Part shown: piece after piece, positions 43,210 through 54,941 of the stretch
Layout: each line of letters opens with the position of its first letter
How positions within the stretch are numbered: position 1 is the first letter of the stretch
From: Allomyces arbusculus
Lineage: Eukaryota > Blastocladiomycota > Blastocladiomycetes > Blastocladiales > Blastocladiaceae
NCBI GenBank assembly: GCA_027604705.1
Contig: JADHYV010000027.1
Coordinates: 186,001-250,000, forward strand
DNA length: 64,000 nt
Direction: 5' to 3'
Notes under the pieces: model-generated
What the model was told of the DNA's origin: nothing
The model's input: the letters and a program-made list of their open reading frames with translations, nothing else
The model's database searches: none
Position numbers and translations under genes: made by a program

Positions 43210-44461
43210 CTAGTTCTGTTTGACCAACTTGTGCTTGCCGCGCGGCGTCAACGGCGCGCGCACCGTCGTCGCCTTCTTGACATTGCTCATCCCCTGCGCG
43301 TCCTCCTCGAGTTCGGCCGCGACCTGCTGCACGACCTGCATCACCGGCGGCACCGGCTGCATGCTCGCCGCCGAACTGCCAAACAGCGCGTTCTTGAGCA
43401 CCTGCAGCACGAGCACCATGACCGCGACCACACACGCGACTCCGCGAGCCTCTTCCCGATCGACCCCCAGTGTCACCGCCGCCGTGTACCCCGTCGCCAC
43501 CACCATAGCCAGGACCACGTCCATCGACACGACGGGCACGCCCAGTTTCCACGACGCCTGCGAAAAGCCGAACGTGCTGTTGAGCAGGCCACCGCCGCAC
43601 CCGCAAAGCGTGCCGCAAATCAGCATTGCCACGTACGAGCCAGGGTGGCGTGCGAGGACCGTGTCGACGCCGAGCCGCGTGATGGCCAGGGCGCGCGCGA
43701 GACCGTCACCGACGGCGCAGGCGAGGTGGGTCGGGAAGGAGATCAGGCGCAGGATCCGGTGCGCCGGGCCGTACCGGAAGAGAAGGTAGATGGCCGTGTA
43801 GATCGGGAGCGTCGTGTTGCTGAGCAGCCAGCCAGGCGGGTGGCCGAGGAGGAAGGCTGTGAGGTTCGGAACGGGTGGAGTGAGGAGAGGTGGAGACCCG
43901 CGTGCAATTCGGAAGGGCGTCAAAGCGTACCGGACAGCGTCGTGCCGCCAAAACTCAGTACGCACATGGCGACTGGGCACCAGAAGCAACATGATGAGTT
44001 CCTGCTGCTCGTGGACCTCATTCATGACCATCACGGGCACGTACCCCACGAGTGCAGCAGGGACACAGACGAGTGGTGGTTCGAGAACAGGCCAAAGCAC
44101 ACGCTAAATCGATCAACTCCCATCATCAGCAACCGCTCCTTAGACCATTTCTCCACAATCCACCGACACAACCGTACCGCGTCGCGTGCAGCGCCGTCAC
44201 ATAACTCACAAACACCCCACCGTAGTTCTCAAGCACCTTTACGCCGAGCTCGCCATACGACGGCACCCGCTTGGCCGCATCGAGGTAAACTTCGAGCGGC
44301 TGTTCGGCCGCCCATGCCGCGGCGGCCTGCGCCTTGATCGTCGCGTCGGCCAAGATTGGACCCGCGATGGCAGCGGCATCACCGGCAAGGACTTCTGCCT
44401 GAGCGAGCCACGAGGCAACGGTCGGTGGGACCACATCGAGAATCGCGGCCGTGTAGTTCAT
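43210..44461 (-). CDS. TRIC-like intracellular cation channel (TMEM38 family)
   Basis: Four exons: 44461-44178, 44103-44045, 43972-43931, 43856-43210 (343 residues); introns 74, 72 and 74 nt. The two short internal exons are required: they give LLHSWVAMCVLSFGG and TTLSAFLLGHPPGW, matching the [24 protein letters not shown] segment of human TRIC-A. Later blocks are ARHPGSYVAMLICG and GCGGGLLNSTFGF, where the human protein has [24 protein letters not shown], and then two more hydrophobic helices. The tail is basic. TRIC channels carry K+ across ER-type membranes as counter-ions for Ca2+ release. Animals, bacteria and archaea have them; a fungal copy is less expected. Confidence 0.78.
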
Positions 44462-44543
44462 GATGGTGGCGGACTGCTTAGTCCGGAGCGGGTGCGGGGC
44501 GATGAACGGGTTGAAGTCGAGGAAAAGCCTGCTGCCGAGAGTG

Positions 44544-44556
44544 TTGCAGCAAGTTG
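44544..44556 (-). promoter_or_regulatory. Exact CAACTTGCTGCAA element, 83 nt upstream of TRIC
   Basis: Exact 13-mer on the gene's strand, about the same distance from the ATG as in Ipk1. Candidate core-promoter or 5'-leader element. Confidence 0.45.
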
Positions 44557-44830
44557 TAGATCAGTGAGGAAGAAAGTTGATGGTGGGAGCCGATTGGTTG
44601 GCCGCCTTCAGAGATCAGATCAGGTCCAGAGAAAAACTCGATCACCAAAGCAAGGCCAGCTGGAGCTTGCTGGATGAGCTGAGGCGACAAGACAACACAC
44701 GAAATCATGAGCGCTGTTTCGACGAAATGGCCAAGAAAAAGACTGCTGTCGCTGTTGGGAATCCAAGCGAGAATCCTGCCACTGTTCCAAAAAGCCGACA
44801 CCAAAACCAAATAATCCTCGAGGCGGGCCA
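44557..44830. other. Gap between TRIC start and DAHP synthase stop
   Basis: 274 bp, both genes on the minus strand. Nothing further recognised. Confidence 0.3.
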
Positions 44831-46423
<1,593 letters not shown>

Positions 46424-46989
46424 GGTTGGTCGAGTCGAGGTGGGGGGCGGAGGCTACTTATATAGTCGGCAGCAAGGCGGGTGCGGGTGGTCGTCAACTT
46501 TGTTGTAGACGGAAACGTAGGAAGAAGTCGGCGACGTTCGTTGGCAAGAGGAGTTGATCAGGAATCGCTGCCGGTGCGTTGGTGCTTGGTGGCGATTGTC
46601 ATTTTGCACGTGGAGGCGACTCTGGTGCCCTGCACAACGACCAAACCTGCAGCGGCCTGGGCCGCGCGCGCCGCAAAGAAATCGCACATGTCGATTTGTG
46701 TGACAGGTTGACCGACGCCCCCCACTCCGCAATGAGGAAGCTGAAAGTTAGGCGCGTGGTGGGCAGTTCACGTGAGCTGGAGCTGAACGGGATGGCAAGC
46801 AAGGTTGGGGGGCGGTGATGGGCGGCTACGACCCAAGGGCTATATGGGGCCTGCGCGGCACAGTTAGCACCGCGCACGAGCATCTGCTATGAAGGTCACA
46901 AAGTCGCCTTCCAAAACGTAGCGGCCGGCCGGCCGGCCAGATCACGCATCATAACATTTATTCCATTTGCGCGTCTCTCAACAACGGGC
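46424..46989. other. Intergenic, DAHP synthase promoter side
   Basis: 566 bp. Contains a (GGCC)4 palindrome (46923-46938). No gene recognised; the part near 46424 should hold the DAHP synthase promoter (TTATATAG at 46457-46464 in plus reading is a possible TATA-like box). Confidence 0.4.
46923..46938. repeat. (GGCC)4 palindrome
   Basis: Sixteen bases of GGCC repeats, self-complementary, about 50 bp beyond the Tfb1 stop codon. Could be a transcript-end hairpin or simple-sequence noise. Confidence 0.8.
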
Positions 46990-49026
46990 CTAGATATGCT
47001 GCAGCGCCCGGTCTATGAGCGTGACCATCTGGTCGCACACGCTGTCGATCACCGCAGCACTGTGCCCACCTGCGGATGCCGACCCGGTGACGCGATCGTG
47101 CCACTTGGTCACCGTCGCGCGGTGTTCGCGAAGAGCCTCGAGCATGCGCTTCTGCTTGTCGGCGTCGGTGCGCAGCGCGCCCCAAAAGTGCCGCAGCAGC
47201 TCGGTCGTGGTCGCAAACATGGCCTCAAGCTCGTGCGCGGTCGTCGGTGCCATGGCCATTTCTACCACGGTCGAAAACATGCGTGAGCCAGAGCATCCCA
47301 AATCCCATCGTCGAGACCCGGCCCGTGGCGTACCTTTCAGCGACCCAACCGGCGCCGGCGCCGCCTGGTCGCGCACACTCTGCATGATCCGCGCCTGCGC
47401 GTGCCGGCACTGTCTGTCGACAATCGACGCGCCCACGTCCAGCCGCACGTCGCGCACAGCGTCCACGAACCGGTGCACTTCGTCACGCCGCACGGGCGCG
47501 GTACTGGCCGCGTGCGTGCGACTGACCATCGTGTGCGGGTGGTCGTGGATAGCGAGCGGAATCTCGTCGCGGTGCCGCGGCGCGTGCAAGTCCTCGAGGT
47601 CGATTTCGGCCTCGAGGTGTTCGGGCGATGCTGCCGAAGCTCGCAGCGGATGCCCGGACGGCTTCTGCTGTTGCTGCGCGGCCAAGAACGAGTGCAAGAC
47701 CTGCTCCGAATGCCGGTTGAACCGGCGAATGATGGGGATCGCCTTGTTTTTGTCCGAGTACTGCATCGTCATGTCGGGCGCGTTGCCGTTTTCCTTGTTG
47801 TAGCCCTCCACAGTCAGCGTTCGTCCTGGCGGTCCGTCTGTGAACAGCGACCAGAAATCGTAACGCACCTCGACCTTGTCCAATTCGGTTGCGGCCAAGT
47901 TGAGCATTGGGTTGAGCCGGTCGACGCGCTCGTCCGACGGCTTCGACTGCTCCGCGTCCTGCCAGCACTGCTCAAACAGCTCGTCGTCGGCGCCTGTCGT
48001 CGCGTTCACCGTGCGCGTGCGGTGGAAAAACTTGGACTGGAAGTACCGCGTCCAAAACTCGGGTTCTGAGAGCTTGTCGGGCACCATCTCCTTGTGCAGT
48101 TTGGCCACTGTGAAAGCAAACCGCACCGTTCTGGGTCAGTCGCATTGTCCCGGAAACCATGCATGCAGGAGAATACCGTACCGGTCGGGTACTGCACGAA
48201 AATTGAGTGGATGATTTGCGGCGTGAGCACGTATTTGACTTCCTTGCCCTCGTTCGTGACGGGCCGCACGTCCGAGAGCCACGCCGAGACGGGCCCGCGC
48301 TGCTGCTTCTTGGTCACGGCAGCGGTTTCCAACAGCCTCTACAAAGATGCGCGCGAGAGTTCAGCGGACCACCGGGAGAGGGATGAACAAAGCGCGGTCA
48401 AGTACCTTGTGCTTGGACCAAAACTCCGTCTCCGAGAGCAATCCACCGCGCACCATGGCCTGATGCGCGCGTGACAGGTGCCGGTGCTGCTTCAGCAGCA
48501 TCGACCGCAACTCCACCTCGTCCTTGAGCGGCAGCGTCGTAAACTGCGCTAGGTCCCCATTTGACGACTGTGATGCTGTCGCATCCGTAGTCGGTCGGCT
48601 TGTTGTAGCAGCGGCGGGCGCGTTGGTCCGCGCCAAGGCAGCGGCAAGAAATGCAACGATCGCATCGCGCACAGCGTCGCGGTCGGGAGGAGAGGTGAAC
48701 GAGAACGTGTGCGCGGTGCCTGAGTGCAGGAGGATGCGGAGCATGATCTTGGTGCCATTACTCTGCTGCTGCGCTATTGGGTGCGCTTTTGTCAGTCAAC
48801 TGCGTGTGTGGTACGACCGAGACGCATCCTCCGTACACTCAATGTCGGATAACTCAATGACGAGCGCGGCAAGACCGTCGGCGTCGTTGGATGCCCACAA
48901 GAGCCGGTGGTCGCTCGTGAGCGTCAAAATGCCGTCCACTTTTTTGAACCGCGCGGGGACGGCGACAACGGCCCCTGCGGCCTGGTTCGGCGACATGCCG
49001 CTCGACGAGGTGGACAAGATCGCCAT
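46990..49026 (-). CDS. TFB1: TFIIH subunit Tfb1/p62
   Basis: Five exons: 49026-48837, 48773-48406, 48338-48182, 48107-47334, 47261-46990 (586 residues); introns 63, 67, 74 and 72 nt. N-terminal PH domain: ARFKKVDGILTLTSDHRLLW, then QSNGTKIMLRILLHSGTAH across intron 1. Two BSD domains: LLSETEFWSKHKRLLE (BSD1) and VPDKLSEPEFWTRYFQSKFF (BSD2), the latter a strong family signature. TFIIH serves transcription initiation and nucleotide-excision repair; p62 is a core scaffold. Intron 4 is 72 nt, in frame and stop-free, so its removal rests on family fit and the GTACGC...TAG borders. Confidence 0.9.
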
Positions 49027-49632
49027 TGTTGCAGGCTCCTCGTGTCTAGATCGATGACTGCAGATCGCGAGGTCAGCGACCCGGCGCTCATGAACGGCCA
49101 GCGTCTGGTAACCCAGCTGCAGCACGCCGTTACGCTTGCTTGATACAAGACGAGTGCTGATGCACTTGTCTTTTGCAGCTAGTCGCGCTCTGTTTACAGA
49201 GGAAAACCGTTGTCCTTGAGTTGATGAACGGTTTCGCCCAAGCCTGCGATGACATGGATTCCTCCGTGAATGACGCGGACTTTGGCGAAATCGTTGAAGC
49301 TCAAGAAATGAACGAGCTGGATTTGCTGGATGTGCCAACTCCGTTCTGATGTTCACCAACAAGTTGTGAATAATGTTTTCCCATGCCGACGCCCATCGCT
49401 GGCACTACAGCGTCGCTCGCCTCGTGACGACGTGAGCCTGGAAATCACAACATTGTCTTCCCAGTTGGGGTGAAATACGGTCAGGCACGCTGTTCTGTCC
49501 AAATGATTCCGGACGACGCGGTGACGGAGACCGCACTTTTATGGTCATTTGACAGCGCCACGACTCGCGTTACGAGTTACCATCACACGGGAGCGGGCCG
49601 CGGGCTTAGGAAGTATCGTGCAAGGGGTATAA
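49027..49632. promoter_or_regulatory. Tfb1 promoter region / Sec11 3' flank
   Basis: 606 bp. No gene recognised. The first 340 bp contain open minus-strand frame continuous with Tfb1 exon 1, but without a conserved sequence. Confidence 0.35.
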
Positions 49633-50389
49633 TTACTCGCGCGTCAGGAGCGCAAACAAGCCCAGCGCGCCCAGCAGCACGACCTTGAGCTCTGGGATAT
49701 CGGTCATGGCAATCGTCAAGTATCCAACGTACGGCGCGTAGCCGTACACTTTCCCCACCACTTCATCGTTCGTGATCCACAACTTGCCCGGCTGATGCTC
49801 GCCATAGAGCGTGTAATCACTGACCCCGTTGTTGTCGCCCTTGGTCAGCAGGTACTGCTTCGCGTCGCCGTCCCTGGGTGGTGCACACAATCCCAGTCCC
49901 GTGTCAGTTCGCGTCGTCTGCGGATGGCGAGATTTCAAGAACGCACAGCGACGTGTGCACGTTCAAAACGCGGTGTACAATCGGAATCTCCTTGCCCTCG
50001 AGCGTATACACGACAATGTCCCCCACTTGGAAATCGGTCGACGGCTTGGCAAGGAAAAGCAGGTCGCCGCGGCCAAACGCGGGTTCCATGGACGCGCTAC
50101 CGATCTCCAATTATCGTGAGCGATCGCACGCGTCGAAGGTCATGGAAATTGCCAGAGAAACGCACGTCAAGACGACGACAATCGGCGACTCGGTGTTGGT
50201 CCACATACTCAATCCTTTCCACATCACGAGTGCCGACGAAATGATGACCAGCACATTGAGGACTTGCAAGAGCGCCTACTTGTTGATCGGCATCAAGCGT
50301 TCATGATCGGGGTGTGGACGGTTGCTGGCGGCGCGTCATGATCTCAAAGTTCACAGTACCTGGCGAAAACTGACAGACAACGGGTTCAT
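49633..50389 (-). CDS. SEC11: Signal peptidase complex catalytic subunit Sec11
   Basis: Four exons: 50389-50360, 50275-50166, 50096-49947, 49873-49633 (176 residues; yeast Sec11 has 167). Exon 1 codes for only ten residues ([10 protein letters not shown]). A membrane anchor spans about residues 12-32, then [19 protein letters not shown] with catalytic Ser49, and [10 protein letters not shown] with catalytic His88. LLTKGDNNG supplies the third conserved acid. The ER signal peptidase removes signal peptides from secretory proteins. Introns are 84, 69 and 73 nt; the acceptor of intron 2 was chosen because it joins VVVLT to ASMEPAF. Confidence 0.92.
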
Positions 50390-50992
50390 GGTCGCCGCTT
50401 TGGCAAAATATGGTACAGGTACACTTTGGCGACGCGTGAAGCTACAGGAGCTCGCGGTTCTACCCGCCTGGTGGTCAGAATTAGTTATACGCGCGGCACA
50501 ATCAAATGCGGTAGAAATCGGTCGCAATGAGGATTGATAGCAACGCGTCGGTGCCCGTCCGCGCGGGATCACTTATGAACGCTCTCTGAATCAATTCCTG
50601 CTCGATGGTATACCTGCAAAGAGTCGCCTTGCAATCAAAGAGGAGTTGTTGTTTTGACGAGTGTCGACAATCAAGCGTGAGTGTGGAATGGTTTGCCACG
50701 ATTTCGCAAAGAAGGCTGAGCCACACCGACTCGCGTTCCTGCCAGCCCCGTCGAGCAGGATGTGATCTCGTTTGAACTGTAGGGCGGAGCATGTCTTCGC
50801 CCATTCCTTTTTGAGCATTTGGACGAGACCAAGGACGGACATTCCCTCATCTTGCCGCCTCGGCCATTTTCCCTGGTTTCAATTGCCGAGTGGGAGGTGT
50901 GTTCCGCTTCCAAAGACGGATCACGCGAGCTGACGAAAAATGAACGCAATTGTATTTTGCGTCAGCTTGAGCTGTCACAAATGAGCTCATAA
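50390..50992. other. Intergenic, Sec11 promoter / start of cluster C
   Basis: 603 bp. No gene, repeat or transposon end seen at this second boundary between the housekeeping block and the F-box/LRR family. Confidence 0.35.
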
Positions 50993-52597
50993 TCACATCT
51001 CCACCTTAACGCTCTCTGATTGGGCGGCCGCCGCACGCCGCGCCCGCTGCGCTTGGTGGATCATTGCCGCGAGTTTCTCTTGGCTTTCACGCAATGGTTT
51101 GGTGTTGCCCGTCATGGCCAAACGCCGGAGGTGGCCGTGTTGGACGAGCGGCATGAGCTGATTTACGATGCCATCGTCAATTATATGGTTCCGCGACAAG
51201 TCAAGCACCAGCAAGTTCGGCACAGCGTTGGCCAAGGCGGCCCAAAACGAGTCAACATCGGCTGTCAGGTCCCACGCGACGAGGGCAAGGGTGTTCAAAT
51301 TCGCCAGACCAGAAAGCTCCGGGATCGCATCCCGCGCAAGCACCGTCAGTTCGTTCCGCTCAAAGAGAATCTTGGGCTCGACGTGAAGTGACAGCAGCCG
51401 AGGGCATTTGCTGGCAATCGCCTGGAAGACGGCGCACAAGTGGCGCGCATCCTTGGGGTCAGGACGCCGCGGATAGTATTGCACTAAACGGAGCGTCGTG
51501 AGGGTCGCTGAAAGAGCGGCAACAATTGCGTCCGTCACATCGCGTTGGTCAAAGTTGGCGCCCGTCACATCGAGCGTGACCAGATTTGGCACCTTGGCCA
51601 CCGCCAGCGACGTCAGCAATTGGGCGACAACCACACTCTCGTTGCCATACGAGTTGCCCACCTTGAGGTAGAAATGGCGCAGCGAAACGGGCCACGCGAC
51701 CGTGTACGGCGTAATCACATCACTGCCGTCCAAGTGCGGACCCCACAGCCCGTCGAGCCGCAAGGTTGTCAAACCGGGTGGAAGACCGTGGTTCATGAGC
51801 CATTGCGAGGCGCTGAGCACAAAGGGCTTGTTCCACTCGCGTGAGTAAATCGAAATGTCAAACGACAGACACAAGTCGCGCACACGCGAGTTGGTGAGCA
51901 AGCGCGCCAAGCGACGAATCGGCACGTCTGCACCAGATGCAGCCAGCATTTTGTCGGCAAATTGCGTCTCTGCGGTCGCTAGAGTCTCCGGCAGGCCGCC
52001 CAGCGCATCAATCTCGTCGAGTATCGCCTCGAGCACGTCCAAGTCGTCGAGGCAGCCCAGCATGACACGTTGCGCGCGAGGGAGCACAAGTGAGATGAGA
52101 TCCAATGTGGCATCGGCCAGATACAGCGACCGGAGCTGGTGGAATGGAATCGGGCCAATTGGCCGGTTTGTGATCTGCTGGTTCAATTCGGCGACATGCG
52201 TGGGATCGGTTCGCTTATTCCAGTCGAACACTGTTGGGATCAGGTAGATGCCGCACAGAGAGCGTGCGGGTGGGCCGTACTTCCAGCAGCGCGCGTTGGC
52301 ATCGCCGTCAACACCCATGCCCAAACTCATGACGTGACTCGTTGAATGCCCAAAGTACGCTTGAGGCTGCCCAGTGGCTGGATCTCCAGTGGCTGGATCC
52401 GTGCTGACCAGTGGCCAAGAAGCAGGCGCGGTACGGATCGCCATGGCAATTGCTGGAGCGTAGAAGCGAGGGGACGTGCGCGCGAGCTGGATTAAAGCGA
52501 CGCGGTCATTGTTGGCAAGGAAGAGCAGTATCAAATCGAGAGCACAATCCGGCAACTCTTCGATAATCGAATGCAGGGGCTGCTGGTTCGCGAACAT
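50993..52597 (-). CDS. F-box-like/LRR protein, copy 13 (intact; type A of cluster C)
   Basis: Single exon, 534 residues. F-box-like: IIEELPDCALDLILLFLAN, then LIQLARTSPRFYAPAI. A feature shared only with copy 16 is DPATGQPQAYFGHS...GMGVDGDA before the strand GIYLIPTVFDW. Then PIGPIPFHQLRSLYL, IDALGGLPETLATA, SREWNKPFVLSASQWLMNHG, TTLRLDGLWGP, WPVSLRHFYLKVG, CPRLLSLHVEPKI and the LRR VPNLLVLDLSRNHIID. The C-terminus is a basic helix (MIHQAQRARRAAAA). The codons for DPATGDPATGQP contain a 15-bp tandem duplication (52370-52400) lacking in copy 16. Confidence 0.8.
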   Translation of the reverse strand: MFANQQPLHSIIEELPDCALDLILLFLANNDRVALIQLARTSPRFYAPAIAMAIRTAPASWPLVSTDPATGDPATGQPQAYFGHSTSHVMSLGMGVDGDANARCWKYGPPARSLCGIYLIPTVFDWNKRTDPTHVAELNQQITNRPIGPIPFHQLRSLYLADATLDLISLVLPRAQRVMLGCLDDLDVLEAILDEIDALGGLPETLATAETQFADKMLAASGADVPIRRLARLLTNSRVRDLCLSFDISIYSREWNKPFVLSASQWLMNHGLPPGLTTLRLDGLWGPHLDGSDVITPYTVAWPVSLRHFYLKVGNSYGNESVVVAQLLTSLAVAKVPNLVTLDVTGANFDQRDVTDAIVAALSATLTTLRLVQYYPRRPDPKDARHLCAVFQAIASKCPRLLSLHVEPKILFERNELTVLARDAIPELSGLANLNTLALVAWDLTADVDSFWAALANAVPNLLVLDLSRNHIIDDGIVNQLMPLVQHGHLRRLAMTGNTKPLRESQEKLAAMIHQAQRARRAAAAQSESVKVEM

Positions 52598-52949
52598 GGT
52601 GGATGGATCTGGCTTGTGGAAGCGTCACATTGGAATCGGTGTGCACGCAAACTGACGAGTGCGTGGGAGCGTGGACGACGTAACGACTGAGCTTGTGGTT
52701 CAGTGGAGACGAAGTGTCGTGTTCGGGTTCACAAATATGGAACCTACAACGAAAGAGGATGCGACGCAGTAATGGTGGCCGTGAAACGGTGCGAACCACT
52801 ACCGGCTGCGTCAAAATGTGAGAATGGTGATACACATCAGGGGCTAAACATGCGCATCAGGACCACTGAGGCGTTGAACACTCAAGCCGACCAGGAACGC
52901 GCTCTTGTGGACAATGTTTGTTCAGGTGCGGCAAATTGCTTGAGGAAAG

Positions 52950-54640
52950 AACGACAAATTGCCGTGAGAAGCAAGCTGTGAAGCGAGAGAACCTGTTCAA
53001 AGTGCGTGGTGAACATGAAAAACCGCCCACAAAGCCCGTCCTCTCTCCACAGCCGTTACGACAAAATCGACGCTGTGTTACTGCACGCCGCTGGACCTGC
53101 ACCATTACAATTGCTCTGGCAAGCATCCCGCGTTCTCTCTTCAAGAACTGCGTGTCGTCCATATCCATGGGCACGACTTTGCCGCCTTCGACGAGTGCAC
53201 GAACAGCATCGCTGCAGCGACTTTGTCGAGACGGCGGTTCTCGGACAGGCAGAGCCGCTGCGGATTCGGCACGCCCATTCCAAGCCCCAAGATTACATTC
53301 CCATCCATGGCCGACAGCCCCCACCGCCGCATGAACAATCCACGAGATGTAGGAGCACGCGCAGCCGCGGAATCGCATCGCCTGCAGGAATGGCGAGCCT
53401 CGCGCGAAATTGCTGCAGATGCACGCGCAGTTGCTGTGTGAGTACTTGGTAGAGAGCGCCGTCATGATCGTACAGAATTCTCTGCGGATTTCATTGATCC
53501 CGCTGTCGCCATGCCCACATACTGCCCACCGGTTCCAGCGCACTGCACGCGAAACGACTTCAGCAACGAGGGGAGAATCGACACAATGGCGTTGGTAATA
53601 AACGTGGCCGGCATCAGTCGGAACAGTGCGAGGGAAGCGGCGGAACAACGTCAGAGGCAACAAGAATTCGAGATAAACCAAGTACACGTTCCGACTCGAG
53701 CTTGAGGTGACAAAAAGCGAGCGACATGCTGTAACAGTTCGACCACAAGGATCCATCTGGACGCCGCGCACGGACAGCGCCGTCAGCATTGTCGTCGAGA
53801 GCTGCAGCACAATCTCACATGCGGAAAAGCCACACTTGAATGTGGTCTTGTTCGGGAACGAAAGCATGCCACGGGACGTGGTGACCTCGAGAACGCAAAT
53901 CCGCGCTAATGCCATCAGGTTCGTGAGCAGCGTCCACAATGGCACGATTTTCTCGTCGCCCATGCCAAACATCAACTCCGGCACGCAGATGGCCAGCTTG
54001 GTAATCATCCGTGAGAATCTCCCAGTTTGCTCAAGGGCATCGAGGACGCGAAGAGGCGTCACCACCGTGTTGGTAATTATCCAACACACTCGCCAGGCAG
54101 TCTCCAAACGCTCGCCGCTTGCGCGAGCGCATACTCCTCGCAAATGTCAAACCCGTGCAACTGGCGAAATGGAATGAGCCGAATGAGAGTGCAGGTACGG
54201 CCCTGAGCAACAATGCACTCAGGCCATCTCGGATTCTGGTCGAGTTTCTCGACTGGGAGTAAGTAGGACTGCTGGGGCAGAACCAAGTGACAACTTTGAC
54301 GTGGCGAGTGCCAGATCGCAGTAGCCGAGGATGCCCACTTGGTCAGTGTCACCAAAAAGAGTGCCCAGCGGGCGACGTCGACGGCGATCCAAATCCGCGA
54401 GCCGAAACCACGAAAAGGGTGCCGTTTGAATCACGATCCGGATGGCGGCGGCGTAGAACGATGGCGACATACGAGCAAGTTAAAACAGCGCGGTTCGGTC
54501 GACGCAAAATGAGCTGACCCAAGATGTTGACGAGCACGAAGGTTGGAACGGTGTCGAGGCGTGATGGCAGGGCCAGAGCCTGGTCAGCGGGTGCCTTGAT
54601 GTTTGGGCAGTGGGAGCCGCTATGAGAAAACGAGAATGAC
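52950..54640 (-). pseudogene. F-box/LRR copy 14, broken
   Basis: Minus strand from about 54600: LPSRLDTVPTFVLVNILGQL (F-box-like), a frame change, then MSPSFYAAAIRIVIQTAPFS and GILGYCDLAL in 54470-54219. VLDALEQTGRFSRMITKLAI and ARICVLEVTTSRGMLSF lie in 54143-53700. The C-terminal repeat NPQRLCLSENRRLDKVAAA is in yet another frame (53338-53141). At least four disruptions. Less similar to copies 13 and 15 than they are to copies 16 and 17. Confidence 0.7.
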
Positions 54641-54941
54641 GGCGAATCGAAGGAGGTCACAAAGAAGGCCGGGAGCTTGGAACGGGAGCTTGTCCATGAC
54701 CCAATGTCAGATGCCGGAAGATGATGGAGACTGGGAGACAGTTCTCCTCCTTTCTGCCGATTCGACATGTTGGCGGGATCAGGGCGAAGCAAGGGTGCAA
54801 GAAAAAAAAAGTCGGTTGATGGTTTGCCTGCGATTTGAGCGTTGGGTCCCGAAATAGTTGGCTCTCGCACGCGAGCGAAAGGCAAGAAATCAGACCATGT
54901 TTTCGATGCCATTTCATCCACCACGTCCAGCGTCGTTGGTG

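Noticed and set aside
41238-43223. 661-codon plus-strand frame across PAP2 and Tom22
   Set aside because: Its first half is antisense to PAP2. Only the Tom22 part is real, and that is bounded by its own ATG and an intron.
43947-44100. Continuous minus-strand frame through the TRIC middle (reading LWPVLEPPLVCVP...)
   Set aside because: It lacks the conserved SW-AM-x-SFGG segment, which appears in another frame with good GT-AG borders and matching phases. Treated as exon plus intron.
42889-44337. 482-codon plus-strand frame opposite TRIC
   Set aside because: Antisense to a confidently spliced channel gene; His/Arg/Pro-rich shadow composition.
52857-54143. 428-codon minus-strand frame as an intact gene
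   Set aside because: Only its first part matches the F-box/LRR family; the rest is out of frame with the conserved repeats at 53141-53338. It is part of broken copy 14.
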